DNA of 64,000 nt from Meconema thalassinum (taxonomy: Eukaryota; Arthropoda; Insecta; Orthoptera; Tettigoniidae), in the NCBI GenBank assembly GCA_946902985.2, contig OX336388.2, forward strand, positions 1,697,467,978-1,697,531,977. The letters run 5' to 3'. Below the pieces are notes generated by a model, which made no database searches, had not been told where the DNA came from, and was given only the letters and a program-made list of their open reading frames with translations. The position numbers and the translations under genes are program-made. Below, one piece after another: positions 40,102 to 55,042 of the stretch; the stretch's first letter is position 1, and every line of letters starts with the position of its first letter.

Positions 40102-43100
40102 AGTAACTGTAATTTCGATACAAATTATGGCAGGTAACTCTAACTTCGAAACTAATTATGACAGGTAACAGTAATTTCGATACTAATTATGGCAGGTAAC
40201 TGTAGCTTCGATACTAATTATGACAGGTAACAGTAATTTCGATACTAATTATGACAACTAACTGTAACTTCGATACTATTTATGACAGGTAACTGTAACT
40301 TCGTTACTAATTATGACAAGTAACTGTAATTTCGTTACAAATTATGGCAGGTAATTGTAATTTCGATACTTATTTTGACAGGTAACAGTAACTTCGATAC
40401 TAATTATGACAAGTAACAGTAACTTCGATACTTATTATGACAAGTAACTGTAACTTCGATACTAATTATGACAGGTAACTGTAACTTCGTTACTAATTAT
40501 GACAAGTAACTGTAATTTCGATACAAATTTTGGCAGGTAACTGTAACTTCGATACTGATTATGACAGGTAACAGTAACTTCGATACTAATTATGACAGGA
40601 AACTGTAACTTCGTTACTAATTATGACAAGTAACTGTAATTTCGATACAAATTATGACAGGTAACTGTAACTTCGTAACTAATTATGACAAGTAACTGTA
40701 ATTCCGATACAAATTATGGCAGGTAACAGTACCTTCGATACTAATTATGACAGGTAACAGTAACTTCGATACTAATTATGACAAGGAACTGTAATTTCGA
40801 TACAAATTATGGCAGGTAACTGTAACTTCGATACTAATTATGACAGGTAACAGTAACTTCGATACTAATTATGACAAGTAACTATAACTTCTAATCAAAT
40901 TATTACAGGTAACTGTAACCTCGATACTAATTATGACAAGAAACTCTAACTTCGTTACTAATTATGACAAGTAACATTAATTTTGATAAAAAATTATGGT
41001 AGGTAACTGTAACTTCAATACTAATTATGACAGGTAACAGTAACTTCGATACTTATTATGACAGGTAACTGTAACTTCCTGACTATTTATGACAAGTCCC
41101 TGTAATTTCGATACAAATTATGGCAGGTAACTGTAACTTTGATACCAATTATGACAGGTAACAATAACTTCGATACTAATTATGACAGGTAACTGTAACT
41201 TCGTTACTAATTATGACATGTAACTGTAATTTCGATACAAATTATGGCAGGTAACAGTACCTTCGATACTAATTATGACAGGTAACTGTAACTTCGATAC
41301 TAATTATGACAAGGAACCGTAACTTCGATACAAATTATGGCAGGTAACTGTAACTTTGATACTAATTATGACAGGTAAAAGTAACTTCGATACTAATGAT
41401 TACAAGTAAATGTAACTTCGTTACTAATTATGACAAGTAACTCTAATTTTGATTAAAAAATTATGGCAGGTAACTGTAACTTCGATACTAATTAATACAG
41501 GTAACAGTAACTTCGATACTAATTATGACAGGTTACTGTAACATCGTTTCTAATTATGTGAAGTAACTGTAACTTCGATACTAATTATGACAAGTAACTG
41601 TAACTTCGATACTTATTATGACAGGTAACTGTAATTTCGATACAAATTATGGCTGGTAACTGTAACTTCGATACTAATTATGACAGGTAACAGTAACTTC
41701 GATACTAATTATGACAAGTAACTACAACTTCGATACAAATTATGACAGGTAACTGTAACGTCGATACTAATTATGACAAGAAACTCTAACTTCGTTACTA
41801 ATTATGACAAGTAACAGTAATTTTGATAAATAATTATGGTAGGTAACTATAACTTCAATACAAATTATGACAGGTAACAGTTACTTTGATACTAATTATG
41901 ACAGGTAACAGTAACTTCGATACTAATTATGACAAGTAACTGTAACTTCGTTACTAATTATGACAAGTAACTCTAATTTTGATAAAAAATTATGGCAGGT
42001 AACTGTAACTTCGATACTAATTAATACAGGGAACAGTAACTTCGATACTAATTATGACAGGTTACTGTAACATCGTTACTAATTATGTCAAGTAACTGTA
42101 ACTTCGATACTAATTATGACAAGTAACTGTAACTTCGCTTTTTATTATGACAGGTAACTGTAACTTCATTACTAATTATGACAAGAAACTGTAACTTCGA
42201 TACTAATTATGACAGGTAACTGTAACGTCGATACTAATTATGACAAGTAACTGTAATTTCGATACAAATTTTGGAAGGTAACTGTAACTTCGATACTAAT
42301 TATGACAGGTATCAGTAACTTCGATACTAATTATGACAAGTAACTGTAACTTCGATACTAATTTTGACAGGTAACTGTAATTTCGTTACTAATTATGACA
42401 AGTAACTGTAATTTCGATACAAATTATGGCAGGTAACTCTAACTTCGATACTAATTTTGACAGGTAACAGTAACTTCGATACTAATTATGGCAGGTAACT
42501 GTAACTTCGATACTAATTATGACAGGTAACAGTAATTTCGATACTAATTATGACAAGTAACTGTAACTTCGTTACTAATTATGACAGGTAACTGTAACTT
42601 CGTTACTAATTATGACAAGTAACTGTAATTTCGTTACAATTTATGGCAGGTAATTGTAATTTCGATACTATTTATGACAGAAACAGTAACTTCGATACTA
42701 ATTATGACAAGTAACAGTAACTTCGATACTAATTATGACAAGTAACTGTAACTTCGATACAAATTATGACAGGTAACTGTAACTTCGTTACTAATTATGA
42801 CAAGTAACTGTAATTTCGATACAAATTTTGGCAGGTAACTGTAACTTCGATACTAATTATGACAGGTAACAGTAACTTCGATACTAATTATGACAGGAAA
42901 CTGTAACTTCGTTACTAATTATGACAAGTTACTGTAATTTCGATACAAATTATGACAGGTAACTGTAACTTCGTAAATAATTATGACAAGTAACTGTAAT
43001 TTCGATACTAATTATGGCAGGTAATACTACCTTCGATACTAATTATTACAGGTAACTGTAACTTCGATACTAATTATGACAAGGAACTGTAATTTCGATA

Positions 43101-43633
43101 CAAATTATGGCAGGAACTGTAACTTCGATACTAATTATGACAGGTAACAGTAACTTCGATACTAATTATGACAAGTAACTATAACTTCGAATCAAATTAT
43201 GACAGGTAACTGTAACTTCGATACTAATTATGACAAGAAAATCTAACTTCGTTACTAATTATGACAAGGAACTGTAATTTCGATACAAATTATGGCAGGA
43301 ACTGTAACTTCGATACTAATTATGACAGGTAACAGTAACTTCAATACTAATTATGACAGGTAACAGCAACTTCGATACTAATTATGTCAGGTAACAATAA
43401 AATCGGTACTAATTATGACAGGGAACTGTAACTTCGTTACTAATTATGACAATTAACTGTAATTTCGATACAAATTATGACAGGTAACTGTAACTTCGTT
43501 ACTAATTATGACAAGTAACTGTAATTTCGATACAAATTATGGCAGGTAACAGTACCTTCGATACTAATTATGACAGGTAACTGTAACTTCGATACTAATT
43601 ATGACAAGGAACCGTAACTTCGATACAAATTAT
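40102..43633. repeat. HOR unit V', partial second copy and junction
   Basis: The first part, to about 43,265, repeats 32,977-36,020. It includes the GACAGAAACAG monomer, 2 bp short, at about 42,675 against about 35,425. From 43,266 the sequence matches 51,230 onward at offset 7,964, so the change of HOR lies near 43,260. The last GTTTCTAATTATGTGAAG monomer of the window is at about 41,547; it marks the end of the left-type subfamily. The remainder (43,266-43,633) has CAGGAACTG and ACATCGGTAC-like monomers that recur near 50,310 and 51,240. Confidence 0.76.
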
Positions 43634-46174
43634 GGCTAGTAACTGTAACTTTGATACTAATTATGACAGGTAACAGTAACTTCGATACTAATTATGACAA
43701 GTAACTGTAACTTCGATACTACTTATGACAGCTAACTGTAAATTCGTTACTAATTATGACAAGTAACTCTAATTTCGATACAAATTATAGCAGGTAATTG
43801 TAATTTCGATAATAATTATGACAGGTAACAGTAACTTCGATACTAATTATGACAAGTAACATTAACTTCGATACTAATTATGACAAGTAACTGTAACTTC
43901 GATACTAATTATGACAGGTAACTGTAACTTCGTTACTAATTATGACAAGTAACTGTAATTTCGATACAAATTTTGGCAGGTAACTGTAACTTCGATAATT
44001 ATTATGACAGGTAACAGTAACTTCGATACTAATTATGACAAGTAACTGTAACTTCGATACTAATTATGACAGGTAACTGTAACATCGTTACTAATTATGG
44101 CAAGTAACTGTAATTTCGATACAAATTATGGAAGGTAACTAACTTCGATACTAATTATGACAGGTAACAGTAACTTCGATACTAATTATGACAAGTAACT
44201 ATAACTTCGATACAAATTATGACAGGTAACTGTAACGTCGATACTAATTATGACACGAAACTCTAACTTCGTTACTAATTATGACAAGTAACAGTAATTT
44301 TGATAAAAATTTATGGAAGGTAACTGTAACTTCAATACTAATTATGACAGGTAACAGTAACTTCGATACTAATTATGACAGGTAACTGTAACTTCGTTAC
44401 TAATTATGACAAGTAACTGTAATTTCGATACAAATTATGGCAGGTTACTCTAACTTCCATACTAATTATGACAGGTAACAGTAACTTCGATACTAATTAT
44501 GGCAGTTAACTTTAACTTCGATACTAATTATGACAGGTAACAGTAATTTTGATACTAATTATGACAAGTAACTGTAACTTCGATACTAATTATGACAGGT
44601 AACTGTAATTTCGTTACTAATTATGACAAGTAACTGTAATTTCGATACAAATTATGACGGGTAACTGTAACGTCGATACTAATTATGACAAGGAACACTA
44701 ACTTCGTTACTAATTATGACATGTAACAGTAATTTTGATAAAAAATTATGGTAGGTAACTGTAACTTCAATACTAATTATGACAGGTAACAGTAACATCG
44801 ATACTAATTATGACAGGTAACTGTAACTTCGTTACTAATTATGACAAGTAACTTTAATTTCGATACTAATTATGGCAGGTAACTGTAACTTCGTTACTAA
44901 TTATGACAAGTCCCTATAATTTCGATACAAATTATGGCAGGTAACTGTAACTTTATACTAATTATGTCAGGTAACAGTAACTTCGATACTAATTATGACA
45001 GGAAACTGTAACTTCGTTACTAATTATGACAAGTAGCTGTAATTTCGATACAAATTATGACAGGTAACTGTATCTTCGTTACTTATTATGACAAGTAACT
45101 GTAATTTCGATACAAATTATGGCAGGTAAAGTACCTTCGATACTAATTATGACAGGTAACTGTAACTTCGATACTAATTATGACAAGGAACTGTATTTTC
45201 GATACAAATTATGGCAGGTAACTGTAACTTTGATACTAATTATGACAGGTAACAGTAACTTCGATACTAATTATGACAAGTAACTGTAACTTCGTTACTA
45301 ATTATGACAAATAATTCTAATTTTGATAAAAAATTATGGCAGGTAACTGTAACTTCGATACTAATTAATACAGGGTACAGTAACTTCGATACTAATTATG
45401 ACAGGTTACTGTAACATCGTTACTAATTATGTCAAGTAACTGTAACGTTGATACTAATTATGACAAGTAACTGTAACTTCGATACTTATTATGACAGGTA
45501 ACTGTAACTTCATTACAAATTATGACAAGAAACAGTAACTTCGATACTAATTATGACAGGTAACTGTAACTTCGGTACTAATTATGACAAGTAACTGTAA
45601 TTTCGATACAAATTTTGGAAGGTAACTGTAACTTCGATACTAATTATGACAGGTATCAGTAACTTCGATACTAATTTTGACAAGTAACTGCAACTTCGAT
45701 ACTAATTATGGCAGGTAACTGTAACTTCGATACTAATTATGACAGGTAACAGTAATTTCGTTACTAATTATGACAAGTAAATGTAACTTCGATACTAATT
45801 ATGACAGGTAAATGTAACTTCGTTACTAATTAAGACAAGTAACTGTAATTTCGTTACAAATTATGGCAGGTAATTGTATTTTCGATACTAATTATGAGAG
45901 GAAACTGTAACTTCGATACTTATTATGACAAGTAACTGTAACTTCGATACTTATTATGACAGTTAACTGTAACTTCGTTACTAATTATGACAATTAACTG
46001 TAATTTCGATACAAATTATGACAGGTAACTGTAACTTCGTTACTAATTATGACAAGTAACTGTAATTTCGATACAAATTATGGCAGGTAACAGTACCTTC
46101 GATACTAATTATGACAGGTAACTGTAACTTCGATACTAATTATGAGCAGGAACCGTAACTTCGATACAAATTAT
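43634..46174. repeat. Right-part HOR unit P1, 2,541 bp
   Basis: The unit opens at the GGCTAGTAACTG monomer. It contains the CTACTTATGACAGCTAACTG and GATAATTATTATGAC monomers, the 29-bp GGAAGGTAACTAAC monomer (44,114-44,142), a 30-bp CTTTATAC monomer (44,951) and CAGGGTACAG (about 45,371). Unit P3 at 47,477 is a full copy at offset 3,843, with few differences visible (for example TTTCGTTAC near 44,610 against CTTCGTTAC near 48,453). Most of it is also homologous to 51,598 onward at offset 7,964. Confidence 0.86.
44114..44142. repeat. 29-bp monomer, marker of the right-part subfamily
   Basis: The sequence GGAAGGTAACTAACTTCG lacks the TG of the usual GTAACTGTAACTTCG; the distance from its TTTCG to the next CTTCG is 29 bp. 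I saw it only in the right part, with TAACTAAC at about 44,136, 46,677, 47,979, 52,100, 53,618 and 58,578. It serves as a marker for tracing unit copies. Its absence from the second copy of the 3.4-kb pair reveals the 153-bp deletion there. Confidence 0.88.
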
Positions 46175-47476
46175 GGCTAGTAACTGTAACTTTGATACTA
46201 ATTATGACAGGTAACAGTAACTTCGATACTAATTATGACAAGTAACTGTAACTTCGATACTACTTATGACAGCTAACTGTAAATTCGTTACTAATTATGA
46301 CAAGTAACTCTAATTTCGATACAAATTATAGCAGGTAATTGTAATTTCGATAATAATTATGACAGGTAACAGTAACTTCGATACTAATTATGACAAGTAA
46401 CATTAACTTCGATACTAATTATGACAAGTAACTGTAACTTCGATACTAATTATGACAGGTAACTGTAACTTCGTTACTAATTATGACAAGTAACTGTAAT
46501 TTCGATACAAATTTTGGCAGGTAACTGTAACTTCGATAATTATTATGACAGGTAACAGTAACTTCGATACTAATTATGACAAGTAACTGTAACTTCGATA
46601 CTAATTATGACAGGTAACTGTAACATCGTTACTAATTATGGCAAGTAACTGTAATTTCGATACAAATTATGGAAGGTAACTAACTTCGATACTAATTATG
46701 ACAGGTAACAGTAACTTCGATACTATTTATGACAAGTAACTATAACTTCGATACAAATTATGACAGGTAACTGTAACGTCGATACTAATTATGACACGAA
46801 ACTCTAACTTCGTTACTAATTATGACAAGTAACAGTAATTTTGATAAAAATTTATGGAAGGTAACTGTAACTTCAATACTAATTATGACAGGTAACAGTA
46901 ACTTCGATACTAATTATGACAGGTAACTGTAACTTCGTTACTAATTATGACAAGTAACTGTAATTTCGATACAAATTATGGCAGGTTACTCTAACTTCCA
47001 TACTAATTATGACAGGTAACAGTAACTTCGATACTAATTATGGCAGTTAACTTTAACTTCGATACTAATTATGACAGGTAACAGTAATTTTGATACTAAT
47101 TATGACAAGTAACTGTAACTTCGATACTAATTATGACAGGTAACTGTAACTTCGTTACTAATTATGACAAGTAACTGTAATTTCGATACAAATTATGACA
47201 GGTAACTGTAACGTCGATACTAATTATGACAAGGAACACTAACTTCGTTACTAATTATGACATGTAACAGTAATTTTGATAAAAAATTATGGTAGGTAAC
47301 TGTATCTTCAATACTAATTATGACAGGTAACAGTAACATCGATACTAATTATGACAGGTAACTGTAACTTCGTTACTAATTATGACAAGTAACTTTAATT
47401 TCGATACTAATTATGGCAGGTAACTGTAACTTCGTTACTAATTATGACAAGTCCCTATAATTTCGATACAAATTAT
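46175..47476. repeat. Right-part HOR unit P2, truncated to 1,302 bp
   Basis: This unit equals the first 1,302 bp of P1 (offset 2,541) and then passes directly into P3. The length is exactly 42 x 31. The joint lies in a stretch shared by both partners, TTTCGATACAAATTATGGC: in P1 it continues as AGGTAACTG, while here it continues as TAGTAACTG, the start of the next unit. This is the footprint of one unequal exchange or deletion between type-C monomers at different places in neighbouring units. Confidence 0.85.
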
Positions 47477-50017
47477 GGCTAGTAACTGTAACTTTGATAC
47501 TAATTATGACAGGTAACAGTAACTTCGATACTAAATATGACAAGTAACTGTAACTTCGATACTACTTATGACAGCTAACTGTAAATTCGTTACTAATTAT
47601 GACAAGTAACTCTAATTTCGATACAAATTATAGCAGGTAATTGTAATTTCGATAATAATTATGACAGGTAACAGTAACTTCGATACTAATTATGACAAGT
47701 AACATTAACTTCGATACTAATTATGACAAGTAACTGTAACTTCGATACTAATTATGACAGGTAACTGTAACTTCGTTACTAATTATGACAAGTAACTGTA
47801 ATTTCGATACAAATTTTGGCAGGTAACTGTAACTTCGATAATTATTATGACAGGTAACAGTAACTTCGATACTAATTATGACAAGTAACTGTAACTTCGA
47901 TACTAATTATGACAGGTAACTGTAACATCGTTACTAATTATGGCAAGTAACTGTAATTTCGATACAAATTATGGAAGGTAACTAACTTCGATACTAATTA
48001 TGACAGGTAACAGTAACTTCGATACTAATTATGACAAGTAACTATAACTTCGATACAAATTATGACAGGTAACTGTAACGTCGATACTAATTATGACACG
48101 AAACTCTAACTTCGTTACTAATTATGACAAGTAACAGTAATTTTGATAAAAATTTATGGAAGGTAACTGTAACTTCAATACTAATTATGACAGGTAACAG
48201 TAACTTCGATACTAATTATGACAGGTAACTGTAACTTCGTTACTAATTATGACAAGTAACTGTAATTTCGATACAAATTATGGCAGGTTACTCTAACTTC
48301 CATACTAATTATGACAGGTAACAGTAACTTCGATACTAATTATGGCAGTTAACTTTAACTTCGATACTAATTATGACAGGTAACAGTAATTTTGATACTA
48401 ATTATGACAAGTAACTGTAACTTCGATACTAATTATGACAGGTAACTGTAACTTCGTTACTAATTATGACAAGTAACTGTAATTTCGATACAAATTATGA
48501 CGGGTAACTGTAACGTCGATACTAATTATGACAAGGAACACTAACTTCGTTACTAATTATGACATGTAACAGTAATTTTGATAAAAAATTATGGTAGGTA
48601 ACTGTAACTTCAATACTAATTATGACAGGTAACAGTAACATCGATACTAATTATGACAGGTAACTGTAACTTCGTTACTAATTATGACAAGTAACTTTAA
48701 TTTCGATACTAATTATGGCAGGTAACTGTAACTTCGTTACTAATTATGACAAGTCCCTATAATTTCGATACAAATTATGGCAGGTAACTGTAACTTTATA
48801 CTAATTATGTCAGGTAACAGTAACTTCGATACTAATTATGACAGGAAACTGTAACTTCGTTACTAATTATGACAAGTAGCTGTAATTTCGATACAAATTA
48901 TGACAGGTAACTGTATCTTCGTTACTTATTATGACAAGTAACTGTAATTTCGATACAAATTATGGCAGGTAAAGTACCTTCGATACTAATTATGACAGGT
49001 AACTGTAACTTCGATACTAATTATGACAAGGAACTGTATTTTCGATACAAATTATGGCAGGTAACTGTAACTTTGATACTAATTATGACAGGTAACAGTA
49101 ACTTCGATACTAATTATGACAAGTAACTGTAACTTCGTTACTAATTATGACAAATAATTCTAATTTTGATAAAAAATTATGGCAGGTAACTGTAACTTCG
49201 ATACTAATTAATACAGGGTACAGTAACTTCGATACTAATTATGACAGGTTACTGTAACATCGTTACTAATTATGTCAAGTAACTGTAACGTTGATACTAA
49301 TTATGACAAGTAACTGTAACTTCGATACTTATTATGACAGGTAACTGTAACTTCATTACAAATTATGACAAGAAACAGTAACTTCGATACTAATTATGAC
49401 AGGTAACTGTAACTTCGGTACTAATTATGACAAGTAACTGTAATTTCGATACAAATTTTGGAAGGTAACTGTAACTTCGATACTAATTATGACAGGTATC
49501 AGTAACTTCGATACTAATTTTGACAAGTAACTGCAACTTCGATACTAATTATGGCAGGTAACTGTAACTTCGATACTAATTATGACAGGTAACAGTAATT
49601 TCGATACTAATTATGACAAGTAAATGTAACTTCGATACTAATTATGACAGGTAAATGTAACTTCGTTACTAATTAAGACAAGTAACTGTAATTTCGTTAC
49701 AAATTATGGCAGGTAATTGTATTTTCGATACTAATTATGAGAGGAAACTGTAACTTCGATACTTATTATGACAAGTAACTGTAACTTCGATACTTATTAT
49801 GACAGTTAACTGTAACTTCGTTACTAATTATGACAATTAACTGTAATTTCGATACAAATTATGACAGGTAACTGTAACTTCGTTACTAATTATGACAAGT
49901 AACTGTAATTTCGATACAAATTATGGCAGGTAACAGTACCTTCGATACTAATTATGACAGGTAACTGTAACTTCGATACTAATTATGAGCAGGAACCGTA
50001 ACTTCGATACAAATTAT
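47477..50017. repeat. Right-part HOR unit P3, 2,541 bp
   Basis: Full copy of P1 at offset 3,843. Checks: TAACTAAC at 44,136/47,979, CTTTATAC at 44,951/48,794, GAGCAGGAACC at 46,144/49,987 and GGCTAG at 46,175/50,018. The rare ATGAGCAGGAACC variant at the end of both P1 and P3 shows common descent. Small differences include CTAAATATGAC near 47,532 (P1 has CTAATTATGAC) and TTTCGATACTAATTATG near 49,595 (P1 has TTTCGTTACTAATTATG). Confidence 0.86.
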
Positions 50018-52005
50018 GGCTAGTAACTGTAACTTTGATACTAATTATGACAGGTAACAGTAACTTCGATACTAATTATGACAAGTAACTGTAACTTCGA
50101 TACTACTTATGACAGCTAACTGTAAATTCGTTACTAATTATGACAAGTAACTCTAATTTCGATACAAATTATAGCAGGTAATTGTAATTTCGATAATAAT
50201 TATGACAGGTAACAGTAACTTCGATACTAATTATGACAAGTAACATTAACTTCGATACTAATTATGACAAGTAACTGTAACTTCGATACTAATTATGACA
50301 GGTAACTGTAACTTCAATACTAATTATGACAGGTAACAGCAACTTCGATACTAATTATGTCAGGTAACAATAACATCGGTACTAATTATGACAGGGAACT
50401 GTAACTTCGTTACTAATTATGACAATTAACTGTAACTTCGATACTAATTATGACGGGTATCAGTAACTTCGATACTAATTTTGACAAGTAACTGCAACTT
50501 CGATACTAATTATGGCAGGTAACTGTAACTTCGATACTAATTATGACAGGTAACAGTAATTTCGATACTAATTATGACAAGTAAATGTAACTTCGATACT
50601 AATTATGACAGGTAACTGTAACTTCGTTACTAATTAAGACAAGTAACTGTAATTTCGTTACAAATTATGGCAGGTAATTGTATTTTCGATACTAATTATG
50701 AGAGGAAACTGTAACTTCGATACTTATTATGACAAGTAACTGTAACTTCGATACTTATTATGACAGTTAACTGTAACTTCGTTACTAATTATGACAAGTA
50801 ACTGTAATTTCGACACAAAATTTGGCAGGTAACTGTAACTTCGATACTGATTATGACAGGTAACAGTAACTTCGATACTAATTATGACAGGAAACTGTAA
50901 CTTCGTTACTAATTATGACAAGTAACTGTAATTTCGATACAAATTATGACAGGTAACTGTAACTTCGTAACTAATTATGACAAGTAACTGTAATTCCGAT
51001 ACAAATTATGGCAGGTAACAGTACCTTCGATACTAATTATGACAGGTAACTGAAACTTCGATACTAATTATGACAAGGAACTGTAATTTCGATACAAATT
51101 ATGGCAGGTAACTGTAACTTCGATACTAATTATGACAGGTAACAGTAACTTCGATACTAATTATGACAAGTAACTGTAACTTCGATACTACTAATGACAG
51201 CTAACTGTAAATTCGTTACTAATTATGACAAGGAACTGTAATTTCGATACAAATTATGGCAGGAACTGTAACTTCGATACTAATTATGACAGGTAACAGT
51301 AACTTCAATACTAATTATGACAGGTAACAGCAACTTCGATACTAATTATGTCAGGTAACAATAACATCGGTACTAATTATGACAGGGAACTGTAACTTCG
51401 TTACTAATTATGACAATTAACTGTAATTTCGATACAAATTATGACAGGTAACTGTAACTTCGTTACTAATTATGACAAGTAACTGTAATTTCGATACAAA
51501 TTATGGCAGGTAACAGTACCTTCGATACTAATTATGACAGGTAACTGTAACTTCGATACTAATTATGACAAGGAACCGTAACTTCGATACAAATTATGGC
51601 TAGTAACTGTAACTTTGATACTAATTATGACAGGTAACAGTAACTTCGATACTAATTATGACAAGTAACTGTAACTTTGATACTACTTATGACAGCTAAC
51701 TGTAAATTCGTTACTAATTATGACAAGTAACTCTAATTTCGATACAAATTATAGCAGGTAATTGTAATTTCGATAATAATTATGACAGGTAACAGTAACT
51801 TCGATACTAATTATGACAAGTAACATTAACTTCGATACTAATTATGACAAGTAACTGTAACTTCGATACTAATTATGACAGGTAACTGTAACTTCGTTAC
51901 TAATTATGACAAGTAACTGTAATTTCGATACAAATTTTGGCAGGTAACTGTAACTTCGATAATTATTATGACAGGTAACAGTAACTTCGATACTAATTAT
52001 TACAA
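50018..52005. repeat. Truncated fourth P unit and rearranged satellite
   Basis: The P-type order continues to about 50,310 and then breaks into CTTCAATAC and ACATCGGTAC-like monomers (about 50,310-50,400). Next come the GGGTATCAG and AATTAAGAC forms and a GACACAAAATTTGG monomer (about 50,811). From 51,230 the sequence matches 43,266 onward at offset 7,964 (GGCTAG at 43,634 and 51,598). Near 51,190 the variant CTACTAATGACAGC replaces CTACTTATGACAGC. Only satellite sequence is present. Confidence 0.72.
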
Positions 52006-53523
52006 GTAACTGTAACTTCGATACTAATTATGACAGGTAACTGTAACATCGTTACTAATTATGGCAAGTAACTGTAATTTCGATACAAATTATGGAAGGT
52101 AACTAACTTCGATACTAATTATGACAGGTAACAGTAACTTCGATACTAATTATGACAAGTAACTATAACTTCGATACAAATTATGACAGGTAACTGTAAC
52201 GTCGATACTAATTATGACACGAAACTCTAACTTCGTTACTAATTATGACAAGTAACAGTAATTTTGATAAAAATTTATGGAAGGTAACTGTAACTTCAAT
52301 ACTAATTATGACAGGTAACAGTAACTTCGATACTAATTATGACAGGTAACTGTAACTTCGTTACTAATTATGACAAGTAACTGTAATTTCGATACAAATT
52401 ATGGCAGGTTACTCTAACTTCCATACTAATTATGACAGGTAACAGTAACTTAGATACTAATTATGGCAGTTAACTTTAACTTCGATACTAATTATGACAG
52501 GTAACAGTAATTTCGATACTAATTATGACAAGTAACTGTAACTTCGATACTAATTATGACAGGTAACTGTAACTTCGTTACTAATTATGACAAGTAACTG
52601 TATTTTCGATACAAATTATGACAGGTAACTGTAACGTCGATACTAATTATGACAAGGAACACTAACTTCGTTACTAATTAAGACAAGTAACAGTAATTTT
52701 GATAAAAAATTATGGTAGGTAACTGTAACTTCAATACTAATTATGACAGGTAACAGTAACATCGATACTAATTATGACAGGTAACTGTAACTTCGTTACT
52801 AATTATGAAAAGTAACTTTAATTTCGATACTAATTATGGCAGGTAACTGTAACTTCGTTACTAATTATGACAAGTCCCTATAATTTCGATACAAATTATG
52901 GCAGGTAACTTTAACTTTATACTAATTATGTCAGGTAACAGTAACTTCGATACTAATTATGACAGGAAACTGTAACTTCGTTACTAATTATGACAAGTAG
53001 CTGTAATTTCGATACAAATTATGACAGGTAACTGTATCTTCGTTACTTATTATGACAAGTAACTGTAATTTCGATACAAATTATGGCAGGTAAAGTACCT
53101 TCGATACTAATTATGAGAGGTAACTGTAACTTCGATACTAATTATGACAAGGAACTGTAATTTCGATACAAATTATGGCAGGTAACTGTAACTTTGATAC
53201 TAATTATGAGAGGTAACAGTAACTTCGATACTAATTATGACAAGTAACTGTAACTTCGTTACTAATTATGACAAATAATTCTAATTTTGATAAAAAATTA
53301 TGGCAGGTAACTGTAACTTCGATACTAATTAATACAGGGAACAGTAACTTCGATACTAATTATGACAGGTTACTGTAACATCGTTACTAATTATGTCAAG
53401 TAACTGTAACGTCGATACTAATTATGACAAGTAACTGTAACTTCGATACTTATTATGACAGGTAACTGTAACTTCATTACTAATTATGACAAGAAACAGT
53501 AACTTCGATACTAATTATGACAG
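52006..53523. repeat. 1,518-bp tandem unit, first copy
   Basis: First of two adjacent copies at offset 1,518: TAACTAAC at 52,100/53,618 and CTTTATAC at 52,915/54,434. The offset grows by one because of an extra A in the A-run near 54,225. The unit runs from the ACATCGTTACTAATTATGGC monomer through the 29-bp monomer, the CTTTATAC monomer and AATTAATACAGGG to the GAAACAG monomer. It is 49 monomers, 1,519 bp minus small length variants. The first copy carries AATTAAGACAAG near 52,675 where the second has AATTATGACAAG. Confidence 0.85.
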
Positions 53524-55042
53524 GTAACTGTAACTTCGATACTAATTATGACAGGTAACTGTAACATCGTTACTAATTATGGCAAGTAACTGTAATTTCG
53601 ATACAAATTATGGAAGGTAACTAACTTCGATACTAATTATGACAGGTAACAGTAACTTCGATACTAATTATGACAAGTAACTATAACTTCGATACAAATT
53701 ATGACAGGTAACTGTAACATCGATACTAATTATGACACGAAACTCTAACTTCGTTACTAATTATGACAAGTAACATTAATTTTGATAAAAAATTATGGAA
53801 GGTAACTGTAACTTCAATACTAATTATGACAGGTAACAGTAACTTCGATACTAATTATGACAGGTAACTGTAACTTCGTTACTAATTATGACAAGTAACT
53901 GTAATTTCGATACAAATTATGGCAGGTTACTCTAACTTCCATACTAATTATGACAGGTAACAGTAACTTAGATACTAATTATGGCAGTTAACTTTAACTT
54001 CGATACTAATTATGACAGGTAACAGTAATTTCGATACTAATTATGACAAGTAACTGTAACTTCGATACTAATTATGACAGGTAACTGTAACTTCGTTACT
54101 AATTATGACAAGTAACTGTATTTTCGATACAAATTATGACAGGTAACTGTAACGTCGATACTAATTATGACAAGGAACACTAACTTCGTTACTAATTATG
54201 ACAAGTAACAGTAATTTTGATAAAAAAATTATGGTAGGTAACTGTAACTTCAATACTAATTATGACAGGTAACAGTAACATCGATACTAATTATGACAGG
54301 TAACTGTAACTTCGTTACTAATTATGACAAGTAACTTTAATTTCGATACTAATTATGGCAGGTAACTGTAACTTCGTTACTAATTATGACAAGTCCCTAT
54401 AATTTCGATACAAATTATGGCAGGTAACTTTAACTTTATACTAATTATGTCAGGTAACAGTAACTTCGATACTAATTATGACAGGAAACTGAAACTTCGT
54501 TACTAATTATGACAAGTAGCTGTAATTTCGATACAAATTATGACAGGTAACTGTATCTTCGTTACTTATTATGACAAGTAACTGTAATTTCGATACAAAT
54601 TATGGCAGGTAAAGTACCTTCGATACTAATTATGACAGGTAACTGTAACTTCGATACTAATTATGACAAGGAACTGTAATTTCGATACAAATTATGGCAG
54701 GTAACTGTAACTTTGATACTAATTATGAGAGGTAACAGTAACTTCGATACTAATTATGACAAGTAACTGTAACTTCGTTAATAATTATGACAAATAATTC
54801 TAATTTTGATAAAAAATTATGGCAGGTAACTGTAACTTCGATACTAATTAATACAGGGAACAGTAACTTCGATACTAATTATGACAGGTTACTGTAACAT
54901 CGTTACTAATTATGTCAAGTAACTGTAACGTCGATACTAATTATGACAAGTAACTGTAACTTCGATACTTATTATGACAGGTAACTGTAACTTCATTACT
55001 AATTATGACAAGAAACAGTAACTTCGATACTAATTATGACAG
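53524..55042. repeat. 1,519-bp tandem unit, second copy
   Basis: Adjacent copy of 52,006-53,523. Differences that I saw include AACATCGATAC near 53,717 (AACGTCGATAC in the first copy), AACATTAATTTTG near 53,774, one extra A near 54,225, and GTTAATAATTATG near 54,780. Beyond about 55,080 the sequence continues with a TTTTGAAAGG variant of the TTTTGGAAGG monomer that is not at the end of the first copy, which fixes the pair boundary. Confidence 0.85.
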
